Below, in pieces: positions 1 to 9,376 of a stretch of DNA of 64,000 nt. This DNA comes from Streptomyces sp. NRRL S-1022 (lineage in GTDB: Bacteria; Actinomycetota; Actinomycetes; Streptomycetales; Streptomycetaceae): contig NZ_JOIU01000002.1 of assembly GCF_000720135.1 (NCBI RefSeq), positions 1-64,000 of the forward strand. Direction: 5' to 3'. Made by a program: the position numbers and the translations under genes. The notes beneath the pieces are model-generated. The model was not told where the DNA came from. It saw nothing but the letters and a program-made list of their open reading frames with translations, and searched no databases. Each line of letters starts with the position of its first letter. Position 1 is the first letter of the stretch.

Positions 1-3000
1 CGTCACACCGCCCGCCAGCGCCAGCGAACACTCACCGCGCCGCAGCGCCTGCACCGCCATGTCCAACGCCACCAGCGACGACGAACACGCCGTGTCCACG
101 GTCAGCGCGGGGCCCTCCAGGCCGAGGGTGTAGGACACGCGGCCCGACAGGACGCTGGCCGCGCTGCCGGTCATCCGCTGGCCCTCGGCGCCCGTCTGCT
201 CCGCGGTGTCGTCACGGAACATGAACGTGCCCGCGTAGACGCCGGTGTGGCTGCCGCGCAGGGCCAGGGGGTCGATGCCGGCGCGCTCCAGCGCCTCCCA
301 GGACGCCTCCAGCAGCAACCGCTGCTGGGGATCCATCGCCAGCGCCTCACGCGGCGAGATACCGAAGAACTCCGCGTCGAACTCCGCCGCCTCGTGCAGG
401 AACCCGCCCTCACGCGTGTACGACGTCCCCGCACGCCCACCCTCCGGGTCGTACAACCCCTCCAGGTCCCAGCCACGGTCCACCGGGAACCCCGAGATCG
501 CGTCCCCGCCCGACACCACCAGCCGCCACAGATCCTCCGGCGACCCCACACCACCCGGGTACCGGTCCACCAGCCGCTCGGCGGCGTCCCGGGGCAGCTC
601 CGCGATCCGCTGGGCGAGCCCGGTGGCGGGCGTGCCGGTCACGGGGTGCGGCTGCGCGGCGGAGGCCCGGCGCCTGGGCAGGGTGACCAGGCCGCGCAGG
701 GCGCCGGGCAGTTCCTCCTCGGCCGCCCTGGCGCGCAGGGCGGCGCGGTCGAAGCGGGCGGGGACGACGACGGGCGCGTCCACCGCGCGGGCGGTGCCGA
801 GCGCGGCGAGCCCCTCGCCGACGCCCAGCGGCTGCAGGCCGAGGCGGCGGAGCCGGGCCCGGTCGGCGTCGCCGAGGCCCCCGGCCAGGCCGTCCTCGTG
901 GTCCCACGGTCCCCAGGCGAGCGAGAGGGCGGGCAGCCCTTCCGCCCTGCGCAGCCGGGCGAGCCCGTCGAGGAAGGCGTTGGCCGCCGCGTAGGCGGCC
1001 TGGCCGGCGTTGCCGACCGTGCCGATCACCGAGGAGAACAGGACGAAGTCGGACAGCTTCTGCTGCCTCGTCAGCTCGTGCAGGTTCAGTGCCGCGTCCA
1101 CCTTGGGCCGCAGCACCCGCTCGATCTGCTCCGGGGTGAGCGTGGCGGCGACGCCGTCGTCCAGGACGGCTGCGGCGTGCACGACGGCGGTCAGCGGGTG
1201 CTCGCCGGGGATGCCGGCGAGCAGCCGGGCCAAGGCGTCCCGGTCGGCGACGTCACAGGCCGCGACGGTCACCTGCACACCCGATGCCTCGAGGTCGGCG
1301 GCCAGTTCGGCGGCGCCCTCGGCGTCGGCACCGGCGCGGCTGACCAGGAGCAGGTGCCGCACGCCGCCTTCGGCGGCCAGGTGACGGGCCACCAGGGAGC
1401 CGAGCCCGCCGGTGCCGCCGCTGATCAGCACCGTACCGCCGGACTCCCACGCGGGAGCCGGGCCGGCCGGGATCCGCGACCGGCGCAGCCGGGGAACCAG
1501 GACGGAGCCGCCGCGCAGGGCGAGTTCGGGCTCCCCGGAGGCGAGCGCGGCGGGCAGCGGGCGCAGCGACTCCCGTTCGCGGCCCAGGTCCAGCAGACCG
1601 ACCCGGCCGGGGTACTCGGCGCGCACGGACCGCAGCAGACCCCACAGCGCGGCGCCCACCAGGTCGGGGGTCTCGCCCGCCGTCCCGGTGGCCACGGCCC
1701 CGCGGGTGACGAGCACCAGCCGGGAGCCGGCGAGCCGGTCGTCCTCCAGCCAGGACCGCACCCGGACGAGGGTGTCCGCGACGGCGGTGCGGACGGCTTC
1801 GGCGACCTCGCCGCCGCCGGCCACCACCGGCGTGGGGCACGGGACGAGGACGATCTCGGGGGCGGCGGAACCGGCCGCCTCGATCAGCGCGGTCATGTCC
1901 GGGTGGACCATCACTCCCGCGTCGGCGGTGGTGAGGGCGGTGGCCAGGCCGAGGTCGGTGTCACCCGCCACGGCCCACCGGCCGGACCGCGCGTCGCCCG
2001 CGGTGAGCGCCAGGCCGGTCCAGCCGACCTCGAAGAGCGCCTCCCGGCCGGGTGTGCCGGCCGCACGGTGTACCGCTTCCTCGGACAGGGGGGCCAGGGT
2101 GACGGCGCCGACGGTGGCGAGCGGCAGTCCCGCGCCGTCGGCCACGGTGAGCGAGAACGGGCCGGCCGCACCGGTCCGGGCCGCCGCGGTGGCGGGGGTG
2201 ATCCGGACCCGCAGGGTCTGCGCCCCGGCCGCGTGCACGGCGATGCCCCGCCACTCGGCGGGCAGCCACACCGCGGCGGGACCGGTGCCGGCGGCGGGCG
2301 CCCGGTGCCCGGCGAGCGCGTACAGGGCGGCGTCGAGCAGGCCCGGGTGCACGGCGAAGCGGGCGGCCCCCTCGCCGTGCCCGGCGTCCAGGGCCACCTC
2401 GGCGAAGAGCTCCTCGCCCAGGGTCCAGGCCGCCCGCAGGCTCGCGAAGCCCGGGTCGAGGGGCGTGGGGCGGTCGTCGGCGGCGAGGGGTACGGCCCCG
2501 GCGGGGGGCCAGACGCTCAGGTCGGAGGGGATCTCGGGACGGGCCGGGACGAGGGTGCCGGTGGCATGCCGGGTCCAGGGGGCGTCCGCGTCGGTGTCCT
2601 CGGGCCGGGAGTGCACGGAGAACGTGCGCCGCCCCTCGGCGTCCGGCGCTCCGGTGCCGACCTGGAACCGTGCCCCGCCGTCCGCGGGCAGGACCAGCGG
2701 TGACTGCAGCGTCAGTTCCTCGATGTGCGCGGCGCCCGTCTCGGCTCCCGTCTGCAGCGCCAGTTCCACGAAGACACCGGCGGGCACCACGATCTCGTCG
2801 TGCACACGGTGGTCGCCGAGCCAGGGCTGGGCCTGCGGGGACAGCCGTCCGGTGAGGATGAGTTCCCCGGCCTCGGCGCGCGGTACGACCGCGCCGAGCA
2901 GCGGGTGGTCGATCGGGGCGAGTCCCGCCGAGCTGACGTCGGCGCCCGTACGCTGCGGTGCCCGCAGCCAGTACGAGCGGCGCTGGAAGGCGTAGGTGGG

Positions 3001-5658
3001 CAGCGGCACGCGGCGGCCGGCCGGGCCGGGCGCCGTGCGGTGCCAGTCCACGGCGGTGCCGCGGACGTGCAGTTCGGCGAGCGCGCCGAGCAGTGCGGGG
3101 ACCTCCGGCCGGCCGTGCCGCGCCGTGGGCAGGAAGGCGGTCTCCTGCTCGTGCTCGGCGGGCACGCAGTCGCGGCCCATCGCCGCGAGCACCGCGTCCG
3201 GTCCCACCTCCAGGAAGGAGCGCACGCCCCGCTCCGCGAGCGTGCGCACGCCGTCGTGGAAGCGGACGGCCTCCCGGGCGTGGCGCACCCAGTAGCCGGG
3301 TGTGCTGATCTCCTGCGCGGGGACGAGACGTCCGGTGAGGTTGGACACCACGGGGATGCGCGGGGGCTCGTAGGAGAGCCGGGACGCGACCTCGCGGAAG
3401 GCGTCGAGCATCGGGTCCATGTGCGGCGAGTGGAAGGCGTGGCTGACGCGCAGCCGCTTGGTCTTGCGCCCCCGCTCGCGCCACTGCGCGGCGACGGCGA
3501 GCACGGCGTCCTCGTCACCGGCGAGCACGGTGGACAGCGGGCCGTTGACCGCCGCGACGGAGACCTGGTCCTCCCGGCCGGCGAGAGTGGGCAGGATCTC
3601 CTGTTCCGATGCCTGGACGGACACCATGGCGCCGCCGGTGGGCAGTTGCTGCATCAGTCTGCCTCGGGCCGCGACGAGGGCGCAGGCGTCCGGGAGGGAG
3701 AGGACGCCGGCGGCGTGTGCCGCGGCCAGTTCACCGACCGAGTGGCCGAGGACGACGTCGGGGGTGACACCCCAGTCCTCCAGCAGGCGGAACAGGGCGG
3801 TCTCGTACGCGAACAGCGCGGCCTGCGTGTATCCGGTGAGGTGCAGCAGGCCGGCGTCCTCGGTGTCCTCCGCGAGGAACATCAGGTCGCGGACGGAGCG
3901 GTCGAGGTGCTTGTCGAGCAGGGCGCACACGTCGTCGAGGGCGGCGGCGAAGACCGGGTAGGTGTCGTACAGGGCGCGGCCCATGCCGGCCCGCTGGCTG
4001 CCCTGTCCGGTGAACAGGAAGGCCAGTTCGCCGGGCCGTACCGAGCCGGCCGCCGCCGCTGCGGGGGTGTCGCCGGAGGCGAGCGCGGCCAGGCCGGCGA
4101 GCGCCTCGTCCCGGTCGGCGGCGAGCAGCACCGCGCGGTGTTCGAAGTGGGTGCGGGTGGTCGCCAGCGAGTGGGCGACGTCGTCGAGGCTCTGGCCGGG
4201 GTGGGTCTCCAGGTGGGTGCGCAGCGCGCCGGCCTGGGCGCGCAGTGCGTCGGCGGTGCGGCCGGACACCGGCACGGGGGTGGGCGTCCCGGGCGTGCGG
4301 GCGGGGGCGGACCGCTCCGGTGTCCGCGCGTCCTCCGGGGCGGGGGTCCAGTCGGAGACGACGAGGTGGCAGTTGGTGCCGCCCATGCCGAAGGAGGAGA
4401 CGCCGGCCAGCACCGGGGTGCCGTCGGGGGTGTCCAGCTCGCTGAGGCCGTCGTTGACGCGCAGCCTCAACTCGCCGAGCGGGATGGCCGGGTTGGCGGA
4501 GCGGAAGTTGAGGCTGGGGACGAGGGTGCGTTCCCGTACGCAGAGCACCGCCTTGATCAGCCCGGCGATGCCGGCGGCGCCCTCCAGGTGGCCGATGGCG
4601 GGCTTGACGGAGCCGACGAGCAGCGGGGAGTCGGCGGCCCGTCCGCTGCCGGCACCGAGTACGGCGCCGAGCGCGGCCGCCTCGACGGGGTCGCCCAGCG
4701 GGGTGCCGGTGCCGTGCAGTTCGACGAAGCGTACGGCGTCGGGGGCGACGCCGGCCTGGTCGTAGGCGCGGCGCAGCACGTCCTCCTGTGCGGCCCTGCT
4801 GGGGGCGGTGAGGTTGTCGCCGCCCCCGTCGTTGTTGACGGCTCCGCCGCGGATGAGGCCGTGGATGGTGTCGCCGTCGGCGAGCGCCCGGCTGAGCGTC
4901 TTCAGGACGACGACGCCGCCGCCCTCGCCGCGGACGTAGCCGTTGGCGCGGTCGTCGAAGGTGTACGTGCGGCCCTCGGGTGACAGGGCGCCGAACTTCT
5001 CGGCCACCACGAAGCCCTCGGGGACCAGGTTCAGGCTGACTCCGCCGGCCAGTGCCAGCGCGCAGTCGCCCTTGCGCAGGCTCTCGCAGGCGAGCTGGAC
5101 GGCGACCAGCGACGACGACTGGGCCGAGTCCACGACCAGGCTGGGGCCGCGCAGGCCGAGGAGGTAGGAGATGCGGTTGGCGATGATGCTCCGGCTGACG
5201 CCGGTGATGGTGTGGTGGGTGACCGACGCGGCCCCGTGCTGGTGGACGAGCCTGGCGTAGTCGTCCCAGATCGCGCCGAGGTAGACACCGGTCCGCGTTC
5301 CCTCGACCGAGGCCGGGACGATGCCGGCGTGCTCCAGCGCCTCCCAGGCCAGTTCGAGCATGAGCCGCTGCTGCGGGTCGACGCTCGCCGCCTCCCGGGG
5401 CGTGATGCCGAAGAACTCTGGGTCGAACGCGTCGACGCCGTCCAGGAATCCGGCCGGCCGGGTCACCGCGTCGGCGGGCAGGCCCGGCCGCCCGTCGGGC
5501 ACCCGGTCGGACACGGCGCTCCGGCCGGCGTGCAGCAGCTGCCAGTACGCCTCCGGTCCGGGCGCCCCGGGGAAGCGGCAGGACATTCCGACGACGGCGA
5601 TGGGTTCTCCCGGCACCGTGTCGACTTCCGGACGTCCGGACACGGATGCAGTGGCCAT
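1..5658 (-). CDS. Type I modular polyketide synthase, KSQ loading region (C-terminus cut by window edge)
   Basis: The 1886 codons visible before the left edge start at ATG 5658 behind AAGGAAGAG. Domain order is KSQ, AT, DH, KR, then directly the next KS. The first KS has Gln180 in the nucleophile position (VDSAQSSSL) but keeps HGTGT and the GH motif, the signature of a decarboxylating loading KS. The AT has GHSVG (Ser640) and HAFH (740-743), which predicts malonyl-CoA. The DH has His950, but Gly of HxxxGxxxxP is Asp, the YGPxFQ motif is missing, and DxxxQ/H reads D1109-AALY, so it is probably dead. The KR has GGTGGLG (1414 on), LDD (1499-1501, B-type), and catalytic Ser and Tyr1556. After the KR tail ([11 protein letters not shown], 1687-1697) the protein passes at DRYPGG into a KS lacking its first residues; that KS has an intact Cys1858. 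No ACP with a DSL serine is seen. There is no N-terminal docking coil, as expected of a first PKS protein. Confidence 0.93.
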   Translation of the reverse strand, partial: MATASVSGRPEVDTVPGEPIAVVGMSCRFPGAPGPEAYWQLLHAGRSAVSDRVPDGRPGLPADAVTRPAGFLDGVDAFDPEFFGITPREAASVDPQQRLMLELAWEALEHAGIVPASVEGTRTGVYLGAIWDDYARLVHQHGAASVTHHTITGVSRSIIANRISYLLGLRGPSLVVDSAQSSSLVAVQLACESLRKGDCALALAGGVSLNLVPEGFVVAEKFGALSPEGRTYTFDDRANGYVRGEGGGVVVLKTLSRALADGDTIHGLIRGGAVNNDGGGDNLTAPSRAAQEDVLRRAYDQAGVAPDAVRFVELHGTGTPLGDPVEAAALGAVLGAGSGRAADSPLLVGSVKPAIGHLEGAAGIAGLIKAVLCVRERTLVPSLNFRSANPAIPLGELRLRVNDGLSELDTPDGTPVLAGVSSFGMGGTNCHLVVSDWTPAPEDARTPERSAPARTPGTPTPVPVSGRTADALRAQAGALRTHLETHPGQSLDDVAHSLATTRTHFEHRAVLLAADRDEALAGLAALASGDTPAAAAAGSVRPGELAFLFTGQGSQRAGMGRALYDTYPVFAAALDDVCALLDKHLDRSVRDLMFLAEDTEDAGLLHLTGYTQAALFAYETALFRLLEDWGVTPDVVLGHSVGELAAAHAAGVLSLPDACALVAARGRLMQQLPTGGAMVSVQASEQEILPTLAGREDQVSVAAVNGPLSTVLAGDEDAVLAVAAQWRERGRKTKRLRVSHAFHSPHMDPMLDAFREVASRLSYEPPRIPVVSNLTGRLVPAQEISTPGYWVRHAREAVRFHDGVRTLAERGVRSFLEVGPDAVLAAMGRDCVPAEHEQETAFLPTARHGRPEVPALLGALAELHVRGTAVDWHRTAPGPAGRRVPLPTYAFQRRSYWLRAPQRTGADVSSAGLAPIDHPLLGAVVPRAEAGELILTGRLSPQAQPWLGDHRVHDEIVVPAGVFVELALQTGAETGAAHIEELTLQSPLVLPADGGARFQVGTGAPDAEGRRTFSVHSRPEDTDADAPWTRHATGTLVPARPEIPSDLSVWPPAGAVPLAADDRPTPLDPGFASLRAAWTLGEELFAEVALDAGHGEGAARFAVHPGLLDAALYALAGHRAPAAGTGPAAVWLPAEWRGIAVHAAGAQTLRVRITPATAAARTGAAGPFSLTVADGAGLPLATVGAVTLAPLSEEAVHRAAGTPGREALFEVGWTGLALTAGDARSGRWAVAGDTDLGLATALTTADAGVMVHPDMTALIEAAGSAAPEIVLVPCPTPVVAGGGEVAEAVRTAVADTLVRVRSWLEDDRLAGSRLVLVTRGAVATGTAGETPDLVGAALWGLLRSVRAEYPGRVGLLDLGRERESLRPLPAALASGEPELALRGGSVLVPRLRRSRIPAGPAPAWESGGTVLISGGTGGLGSLVARHLAAEGGVRHLLLVSRAGADAEGAAELAADLEASGVQVTVAACDVADRDALARLLAGIPGEHPLTAVVHAAAVLDDGVAATLTPEQIERVLRPKVDAALNLHELTRQQKLSDFVLFSSVIGTVGNAGQAAYAAANAFLDGLARLRRAEGLPALSLAWGPWDHEDGLAGGLGDADRARLRRLGLQPLGVGEGLAALGTARAVDAPVVVPARFDRAALRARAAEEELPGALRGLVTLPRRRASAAQPHPVTGTPATGLAQRIAELPRDAAERLVDRYPGGVGSPEDLWRLVVSGGDAISGFPVDRGWDLEGLYDPEGGRAGTSYTREGGFLHEAAEFDAEFFGISPREALAMDPQQRLLLEASWEALERAGIDPLALRGSHTGVYAGTFMFRDDTAEQTGAEGQRMTGSAASVLSGRVSYTLGLEGPALTVDTACSSSLVALDMAVQALRRGECSLALAGGVT

Positions 5659-5805
5659 GGTGTGGCTCTTCCTTTCGGCGACCGCGCGCGGCAGGGCCTT
5701 CGCGCGCAGGAACGTGCTCGGATACCTCGTCACGGCGGGCCGGGGCGCACCCCGGGGCCCGCGCGGACGCAAGGGCGTACGAGGGCGTACGAGGGCGTAC
5801 GAGGG

Positions 5806-6720
5806 TCAGGCGTACCGGTAGAAACCGCGGCCGGACTTCTTGCCCAGCAGACCGCCCTCGACCATGCGGAGCAGCAGCGGCGGAGGCGCGTACTGCGGCT
5901 CCTTGAACTCCTCGTACATCGCCTCGGCGATCGAGACGGTGGTGTCGAGGCCGATGAGGTCGGCCAGGCGCAGCGGACCCATCGGGTGCGAACAGCCGTC
6001 GACCATGCCCTGGTCGATGACCTCGGCCGTGGCGAGACCGGAGTCGACCATCCGGATGGCGGAGAGCAGGTAGGGGAAGAGGAGGGCGTTCACGACGAAG
6101 CCCGCGCGGTCCGGCGAGCCGATCGGCTTCTTGCCGAGGACGTCCGACACGAACGCCCGGGCACGTGCGGTGACCCTGCCGTCCGTGACCACCGAGTCGA
6201 TCAGCTCGACCAGCGGCAGGACCGGCACGGGGTTGAAGAAGTGCATCCCGAGCACCTGGCCCGGACGGCTGGTGGCCCGGGCGAGCCGCACGATGGGGAG
6301 GGAGGAGGTGTTCGAGGCGAGGATGACGTCCGGGTCCTCGACGATCTTGTCGAGGTCGGCGAACACCTCCAGCTTGAGCTGCTCGTTCTCCTTGACCGCC
6401 TCGATCACCAGCTGGCGGTCGGCGAGTTCGCCGAGGTCCCTGGTGAAGGAGACCCGGCCCAGCGCGTCGTCGCGGTCCCGCTCGGTGAGCTTGCCCTTGG
6501 CGACCCCGCGGTCCAGGGACCGGGCCAGCCGCTGGGGTCCGGACACCAGGGAGGCGTCGGAGGAGACCGCGACGGTGACGTCCAGGCCCGCCTTGGCGCA
6601 CAGTTCGGCGATTCCCGTTCCCATGATGCCGCTGCCGACGACCCCTACCCGGTGGATGTCCGGGTGGTCGTCCGGGTGGCTTTCCGCAGGTGTGGTGAGT
6701 GTGTCGTTGGACGTGGTCAT
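5806..6720 (-). CDS. 3-hydroxyacyl-CoA (3-hydroxybutyryl-CoA type) dehydrogenase
   Basis: This 304-residue protein has a Rossmann NAD(P)-binding motif (GSGIMGTG, residues 29-36) and the HAD-family active-site segment GMHFFNPVP. It has the usual C-terminal helical domain ending in the family signature GKKSGRGFYRY. The enzyme reduces 3-oxoacyl-CoA to 3-hydroxyacyl-CoA. The start ATG at 6720 overlaps the stop of the KAS III gene (ATGA), so the two are translationally coupled. Between KAS III/CCR and the PKS it most likely performs the reduction step in making the CCR substrate. No enoyl-CoA hydratase is visible here, so dehydration must be done elsewhere. Chain-length preference cannot be read from the sequence. 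Confidence 0.9.
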   Translation of the reverse strand: MTTSNDTLTTPAESHPDDHPDIHRVGVVGSGIMGTGIAELCAKAGLDVTVAVSSDASLVSGPQRLARSLDRGVAKGKLTERDRDDALGRVSFTRDLGELADRQLVIEAVKENEQLKLEVFADLDKIVEDPDVILASNTSSLPIVRLARATSRPGQVLGMHFFNPVPVLPLVELIDSVVTDGRVTARARAFVSDVLGKKPIGSPDRAGFVVNALLFPYLLSAIRMVDSGLATAEVIDQGMVDGCSHPMGPLRLADLIGLDTTVSIAEAMYEEFKEPQYAPPPLLLRMVEGGLLGKKSGRGFYRYA

Positions 6721-7715
6721 GCTCCGGTCCCCCAGGTCAGCAGTGATGCACCGATGGCCATGCCGCCGCCGAACCCGGCGAGCAGCACCAGATCTCCGGC
6801 GGCCAGCGCCCCGCTGCGGTTGGCCTCGTCGAGGGCCACCGGTACCGACGCGCTGCCGACGTTCCCGTACTTCCTCAGCGTGCGGTGGGTGTGGGCGTTG
6901 ACGAGCCCCGCGCGCTCGACCACCTCGGTCAGCATCACGCCGTTGGCCTGGTGCGGGACGAAGTGCCGCACGTCGGCGAGTTCGACGCCGACGCTCTCCG
7001 CCAGTTCCACCAGCGCCCGGGGCACGTTGTCGGCGACGAAGTCCCGTACGGCGCGGCCGTCCATCCGGAAGAAGTGACCGCCTTCGGCGACGGTCTCCGC
7101 CGTCGCCGGGTTGCGGCTGCCGCCGGCCTCCACGCGGATCAGGTGGTGGGCGTCGCCGCGGCTGGTCAGGGCGGTGTCGATGATGCCGTACGGTGCGGGG
7201 ACCGCGCCGACGACCGCGGCACCGGCGCCGTCGGCGAACAGCACGGCCGTCCTGCGGTCGTCGAAGTCGAGGATGCGGGAGTACAGGTCGGCTCCGATGA
7301 CCAGCGCACGGCTGTCGGGGTTGAGCGCGACCATGCCGCGGGCCAGGGCCAGCGCGTACACGAAGCCGCTGCACACGACGTTCACGTCGAAGCACGCGGC
7401 GCCGTAGGCCCCGAGCCCGTGCTGCACCAGGTACGACGTCGGCGGCTGGGGGAAGTCACCCGTCGAGGTGGACAGGATGATGTAGTCGATCTGGTCCGCG
7501 GACAGCCCGGCCTGCTCCATGGCGGCGGCGCCGGCGCGGACGGCCAGGTCGCTCGTCGCCTCGTGCGGGGCGGCGTAGCGCCGCGACCGTATCTGGGTCT
7601 TGCGTTCGATCCACTCCGCGGTGACGCCGACGCGCTCGGCGACCTCGTCGTTGCCGACCTCACGCTTGGGCAGGTAGGAGCCGGTCGAGAGAATTCCTAT
7701 GGAGGAGTCCGTCAC
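6717..7715 (-). CDS. Beta-ketoacyl synthase III (FabH-like) for extender/starter assembly
   Basis: The 332-residue protein is a KAS III thiolase-fold enzyme with the full triad: Cys115 (VVCSGF), His255 (FVPHQAN) and Asn285 (KYGNVGS). Such enzymes condense an acyl-CoA with malonyl-ACP or malonyl-CoA. It lies one base downstream of ccr and overlaps the dehydrogenase by four bases, so the three genes are one transcript. KAS III, dehydrogenase and CCR next to a modular PKS are known from pathways making alkylmalonyl-CoA extender units. The inference is that this enzyme makes the 3-oxoacyl precursor. A housekeeping FabH is unlikely given this setting. Confidence 0.9.
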   Translation of the reverse strand: MTDSSIGILSTGSYLPKREVGNDEVAERVGVTAEWIERKTQIRSRRYAAPHEATSDLAVRAGAAAMEQAGLSADQIDYIILSTSTGDFPQPPTSYLVQHGLGAYGAACFDVNVVCSGFVYALALARGMVALNPDSRALVIGADLYSRILDFDDRRTAVLFADGAGAAVVGAVPAPYGIIDTALTSRGDAHHLIRVEAGGSRNPATAETVAEGGHFFRMDGRAVRDFVADNVPRALVELAESVGVELADVRHFVPHQANGVMLTEVVERAGLVNAHTHRTLRKYGNVGSASVPVALDEANRSGALAAGDLVLLAGFGGGMAIGASLLTWGTGA

Positions 7716-7716
7716 G

Positions 7717-9096
7717 TCAGACAGCCCCTTCGAGCACCGCGGACGTATTCCGGTCCGGCTGTCCCGCGGTGTTCCGGAGGGGGTTCAGGCGGGCTTCCCC
7801 GATACGCGCCCGCTTCTCGGGGTCGGTGACCCCGAGTCCTTCCCGGGGCGCGAGGCAGAGAACGCCGACCTTTCCGGTGTGCTTGTTCTCCTGGACCAGC
7901 CGGGCCGCTTCACCCACTTCGTGCAGCGGATAGACCTCGGAGACGATCGGCGACAGCTGACCGAGCTGGAAGAGGCGATTGCATTCGGCCTGTTCCTGGA
8001 GATTCGCGGCGTGGCTGCCCACGATGCGCTTCAGGTTCATCCACAGATACCGGTTGTCGAAATGGTGGTCGTATCCGGTGCTGGAACCGCACGTGACGAC
8101 GGTTCCGCCCTTGCGCACCACGAAGACGGAGATGCCGAACGTGGCCCGGCCGATGTAGTCGAACACGACGTGCGGGTCCTCGCCGAGCTGCCGGCGGATC
8201 TCCCGGCCGAGGCGCTTGCCCAGTTCGATGGTCCGCTGCGGATCGGGGGCGGCGTCCTGGCCCATGCCGATGTCGTTGCGGTTGATGATGACATCGCAGC
8301 CGAGCCGGCGCAGCACCTCGGCCTTGCGCTCGGAACTGACCACACCCACCGCGATGCCGCCGGCGTTCTTCACCATCTGCACGGCGTACGCGCCCAGGCC
8401 GCCGGTGGCGCCCCAGACGAGCACGATGTCCCCCTGCTTGATGCGCGCGCCCTTGTCGCTGACGAGCATGCGGTAGGAGGTCGCCGCGGTGAGCAGGACC
8501 CCGGCGGCCTCCTCCCAGGTGAGGTGGGCGGGCTTGGGCAGCAGCTGACCGGCGCGCACGACGGCGAAGTGGGCCAGGCCGCCGAAGTTGGTCTCGTAGC
8601 CCCAGATGCGCTGTTCGGTGCCGAGCATCGCGTCGGCGTGCGACGCCGGTTCCTGCTCGTCGACCTGGACACAGCTGACCACCACGTGGTCGCCGACGCG
8701 CCAGCGGCGCACGCCCGCTCCGACGCGGACCACGATCCCGGCCGCGTCCGACCCCACGACGTGGTGGGGCAGGTCGTGGCGGGCCGCGTAACCGCCCTGC
8801 CGGCCGTACCGCTTGAGGAATTCGAAGGTGGATACCGGCTCGAACGTGGCGGACCACACCGTGTTGTAGTTGATCGAGCTGGCCATCACCGCGACGATGA
8901 CCTCGTCGGGCGCGATCTCCGGCATCGGCACCCGGCCGACGTGCAGCGTGTCGCGGACGTCCTTGTCCGCGCGGTCACCGAATTTCCCTACGTCCGACGC
9001 GCGCAGGTGTGCGGCCAGATATTCGGCGGGCAGCTCGTGCCGTTCCAGCTCGCCCGCGTCTGCGCCGTCGAGCAGAGCTTCGACCAAAGAGCTCAT
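7717..9096 (-). CDS. ccr: Crotonyl-CoA carboxylase/reductase (alkylmalonyl-CoA forming)
   Basis: The 459-residue MDR-superfamily enzyme has NADPH-binding WGATGGLGAYA (residues 228-238). Its CO2-pocket residues line up with the known family as Asn78, Tyr167-Glu168 (usually Phe-Glu) and His362. It reductively carboxylates 2-enoyl-CoA to an alkylmalonyl-CoA. At the position where ethylmalonyl-type enzymes, as I remember them, read SHFAN, this one reads SH-Ala363-AN, which should widen the acyl pocket and favour longer or branched enoyl-CoAs. The start ATG 9096 follows GAGGAGGGGG and overlaps the stop of a 40-codon ORF. Cotranscribed with KAS III, dehydrogenase and PKS. Product identity is inference. 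Confidence 0.95.
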   Translation of the reverse strand: MSSLVEALLDGADAGELERHELPAEYLAAHLRASDVGKFGDRADKDVRDTLHVGRVPMPEIAPDEVIVAVMASSINYNTVWSATFEPVSTFEFLKRYGRQGGYAARHDLPHHVVGSDAAGIVVRVGAGVRRWRVGDHVVVSCVQVDEQEPASHADAMLGTEQRIWGYETNFGGLAHFAVVRAGQLLPKPAHLTWEEAAGVLLTAATSYRMLVSDKGARIKQGDIVLVWGATGGLGAYAVQMVKNAGGIAVGVVSSERKAEVLRRLGCDVIINRNDIGMGQDAAPDPQRTIELGKRLGREIRRQLGEDPHVVFDYIGRATFGISVFVVRKGGTVVTCGSSTGYDHHFDNRYLWMNLKRIVGSHAANLQEQAECNRLFQLGQLSPIVSEVYPLHEVGEAARLVQENKHTGKVGVLCLAPREGLGVTDPEKRARIGEARLNPLRNTAGQPDRNTSAVLEGAV

Positions 9097-9215
9097 TGTC
9101 CCCCTCCTCGATCAGCGAGCAGCCGACAGCGCACGACGAATTCACCCTTGAAGACGTCGCGCGCCCACTGCTCGGTCACATGCGTGGTGGTGCGGGAGAC
9201 GAAAGTCGCCGTCAC
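9093..9215 (-). CDS. Small ORF (40 aa) translationally coupled to ccr
   Basis: GTG at 9215 is preceded at ten bases by AGAGGA. The frame encodes 40 residues (VTATFVSRTTTHVTEQWARD and so on, ending GGGQ) and stops at TGA overlapping the ccr ATG (ATGA). Mixed composition with Trp, Phe and Cys, a proper ribosome site and exact coupling argue for real translation. It could be a small cluster protein, a translational leader for ccr, or the stub of a lost gene. I do not recognise a family. Confidence 0.45.
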   Translation of the reverse strand: MTATFVSRTTTHVTEQWARDVFKGEFVVRCRLLADRGGGQ

Positions 9216-9376
9216 CGCACCGGAATCCTCTGAACACCCCGGGTAGCGACCACGTTACGCATTCCGCACCCCGGCCCCTACCCTTAACCGCCCCCTAGCC
9301 GGGACCCCACCAGCGCGGTCGGCAGCCCCCAGTCCGGCGGCCGCGTCGCGCGGCCCGCCGGCCGGGGGCCCGCAGG

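Noticed and set aside
247..4983. Very long open frames on the plus strand opposite the PKS
   Set aside because: They are Arg/Gly/Gln-rich, antisense to clear PKS domains, have no ribosome site and no family pattern; they are by-products of high GC at codon third positions.
3731..6601. A 956-codon minus-strand frame crossing the PKS and dehydrogenase genes
   Set aside because: Composed mainly of Arg, Pro and Gly and reads out of frame through KS, AT and the dehydrogenase, which are intact in another frame.
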